The notes beneath the pieces are model-generated. The model was not told where the DNA came from. It saw only the letters and a program-made list of their open reading frames with translations, and made no database searches. A program made the translations under genes and the position numbers. DNA of 18,216 nt from Bacteroidales bacterium UBA5266 (GTDB lineage: Bacteria; Bacteroidota; Bacteroidia; Bacteroidales; WCHB1-69): assembly GCA_002411545.1 (NCBI GenBank), contig DHTG01000085.1, forward strand, positions 19,557 to 37,772, given 5' to 3'. Of the stretch, positions 17,637-18,216 are shown piece after piece. Each line of letters opens with the position of its first letter. Position 1 is the stretch's first letter.

Positions 17637-17663
17637 CAGATTCTGAGCGAAGCGAAGAATCTG
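17637..17663. repeat. Palindromic intergenic repeat with GAGCGAAGCGA loop
   Basis: Perfect 8-base arms CAGATTCT (17637-17644) and AGAATCTG (17656-17663) flank the loop GAGCGAAGCGA. I recognise the core TTCTGAGCGAAGCGAAGAAT as a motif dispersed in many copies between genes of Bacteroidota and some other bacteria. Here it sits 53 bases after ltaE and may also act as its terminator, with a T-run at about 17676-17682. Confidence 0.6.
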
Positions 17664-17716
17664 AAACAATATAGGAATTTTTTTCGGACAATGATGTTTA
17701 TTAATTATAAATTTAA

Positions 17717-17724
17717 TACCTTTG
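17717..17724 (+). promoter_or_regulatory. Bacteroidota-type -7 box for the lipoprotein gene
   Basis: TACCTTTG followed by C is a full match to TAnnTTTG, 34 bases before the lipoprotein ATG. The -33 region offers only TGTTTA at about 17695-17700. The leader ends in the A-rich AACATAAAAGAATAAAA typical of translation starts here. Confidence 0.55.
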
Positions 17725-17758
17725 CAAAAAAATCAGTAATTAACATAAAAGAATAAAA

Positions 17759-18216
17759 ATGAAAAAATGGGTAGTATTAACAACAATTTTAGTAACAGTT
17801 GTCTTAGCTTTTAATGCATGTGATAAAGAGGATGATAAACCTAAAGATCCCGTAATCAATAATCCGAATGACAGTATCAATCATCTAGTTATGGAAGGAG
17901 TGTTTAATCCAGCACGAAAAATTCATAGAATCTATTCTACACAAGAAGGCGAACAAACAATAGCACAAACATGGATATGGGATCACGACACCCTCAAACA
18001 AATTGATAACGGAAACTCCTATTATTCGAAATTCGAATATAACGATAAACATCAAATCGTAAAAATTATCGACTATTACAATGATAATCCAGTTGGATAT
18101 CTAGCTGTTACGTATAAAAATAATCTATTCCATAAATTCGAACGTTTCGAAAATGGTGTACTTACAGCCCAAACTGAATTTACACGCGGCAACAACAATA
18201 AAATATCACAAATCAA
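17759..18216 (+). CDS. Surface-type lipoprotein, N-terminal part (cut by window edge)
   Basis: The ATG at 17759 opens a frame that runs through the right edge (152 codons visible). Residues 1-20 form a lipoprotein signal peptide (MKKWVVLTTILVTVVLAFNA) with the acylated cysteine C21 in the lipobox FNAC. The cysteine is followed by DKEDD, an acidic stretch resembling the lipoprotein export signals that move lipoproteins to the cell surface in Bacteroidota. After a spacer rich in D, N, K and P (about 22-45), the mature part shows repeated short beta-like lines (YYSKFEYNDKHQIVKI, then YLAVTYKNNLFHKFERFENG) that recall DUF4595/YD-repeat-like proteins. Function is unknown, and the C-terminus is missing. 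Confidence 0.8.
   Translation, partial: MKKWVVLTTILVTVVLAFNACDKEDDKPKDPVINNPNDSINHLVMEGVFNPARKIHRIYSTQEGEQTIAQTWIWDHDTLKQIDNGNSYYSKFEYNDKHQIVKIIDYYNDNPVGYLAVTYKNNLFHKFERFENGVLTAQTEFTRGNNNKISQI

Noticed and set aside
1..18216. Defence island, prophage, transposon or CRISPR array
   Set aside because: No regularly spaced direct repeats, transposase, integrase, nuclease or phage structural gene is visible; the genes are mainly housekeeping, envelope and secreted functions.

Overview
The window looks like a chromosomal segment from a low-GC member of the Bacteroidota. Four signs support this: intergenic -7 boxes of the form TAnnTTTG, weak A-rich ribosome-binding regions instead of strong Shine-Dalgarno sites, a GldF/GldG pair, and a secreted enzyme ending in a type IX secretion (T9SS) sorting domain. 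A PUR-like protein (DUF3276 type) fits too. I cannot place it below phylum with confidence. I see no rRNA, tRNA, CRISPR array, transposase, phage gene or integration site.

Left part (1-1333, minus strand): ruvB reads leftwards into the start of a phosphatidylserine synthase gene that is cut by the window edge. A divergent non-coding stretch of about 330 bases follows, with one promoter-like box for each direction and an unexplained long nested hairpin. From 1629 to 5960 (plus strand) lies a tight four-gene cluster: gldF (ABC-2 permease), gldG (auxiliary periplasmic/membrane subunit), a DUF4340-like membrane-anchored protein and a Bax inhibitor-1 family membrane protein. Gaps are 6 to 11 bases, so they are probably one transcript.

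Centre (6226-13938): a single giant gene of 2570 codons encodes a cyclic beta-1,2-glucan synthase of the NdvB/Cgs type. Glycosyltransferase (GT84-like), cyclization (glucoamylase-like, GH189-like) and phosphorylase (GH94) parts all keep recognisable motifs. It has its own promoter-like boxes and appears to be transcribed alone.

Right part (13939-18216): a small PUR/DUF3276-type nucleic-acid-binding protein with its own promoter comes first. Next is a secreted alpha/beta-hydrolase with an intact Ser-Asp-His triad and a T9SS C-terminal domain, preceded by two adjacent palindromes. A low-specificity threonine aldolase follows 3 bases later, then a dispersed-type palindromic repeat, and finally the 5' part of a surface-type lipoprotein with its own promoter. 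Nothing here amounts to a clear new defence or mobile system. The most notable items are the complete cyclic glucan synthase, the GldFG/DUF4340/BI-1 cluster, and the twin dyads upstream of the hydrolase.
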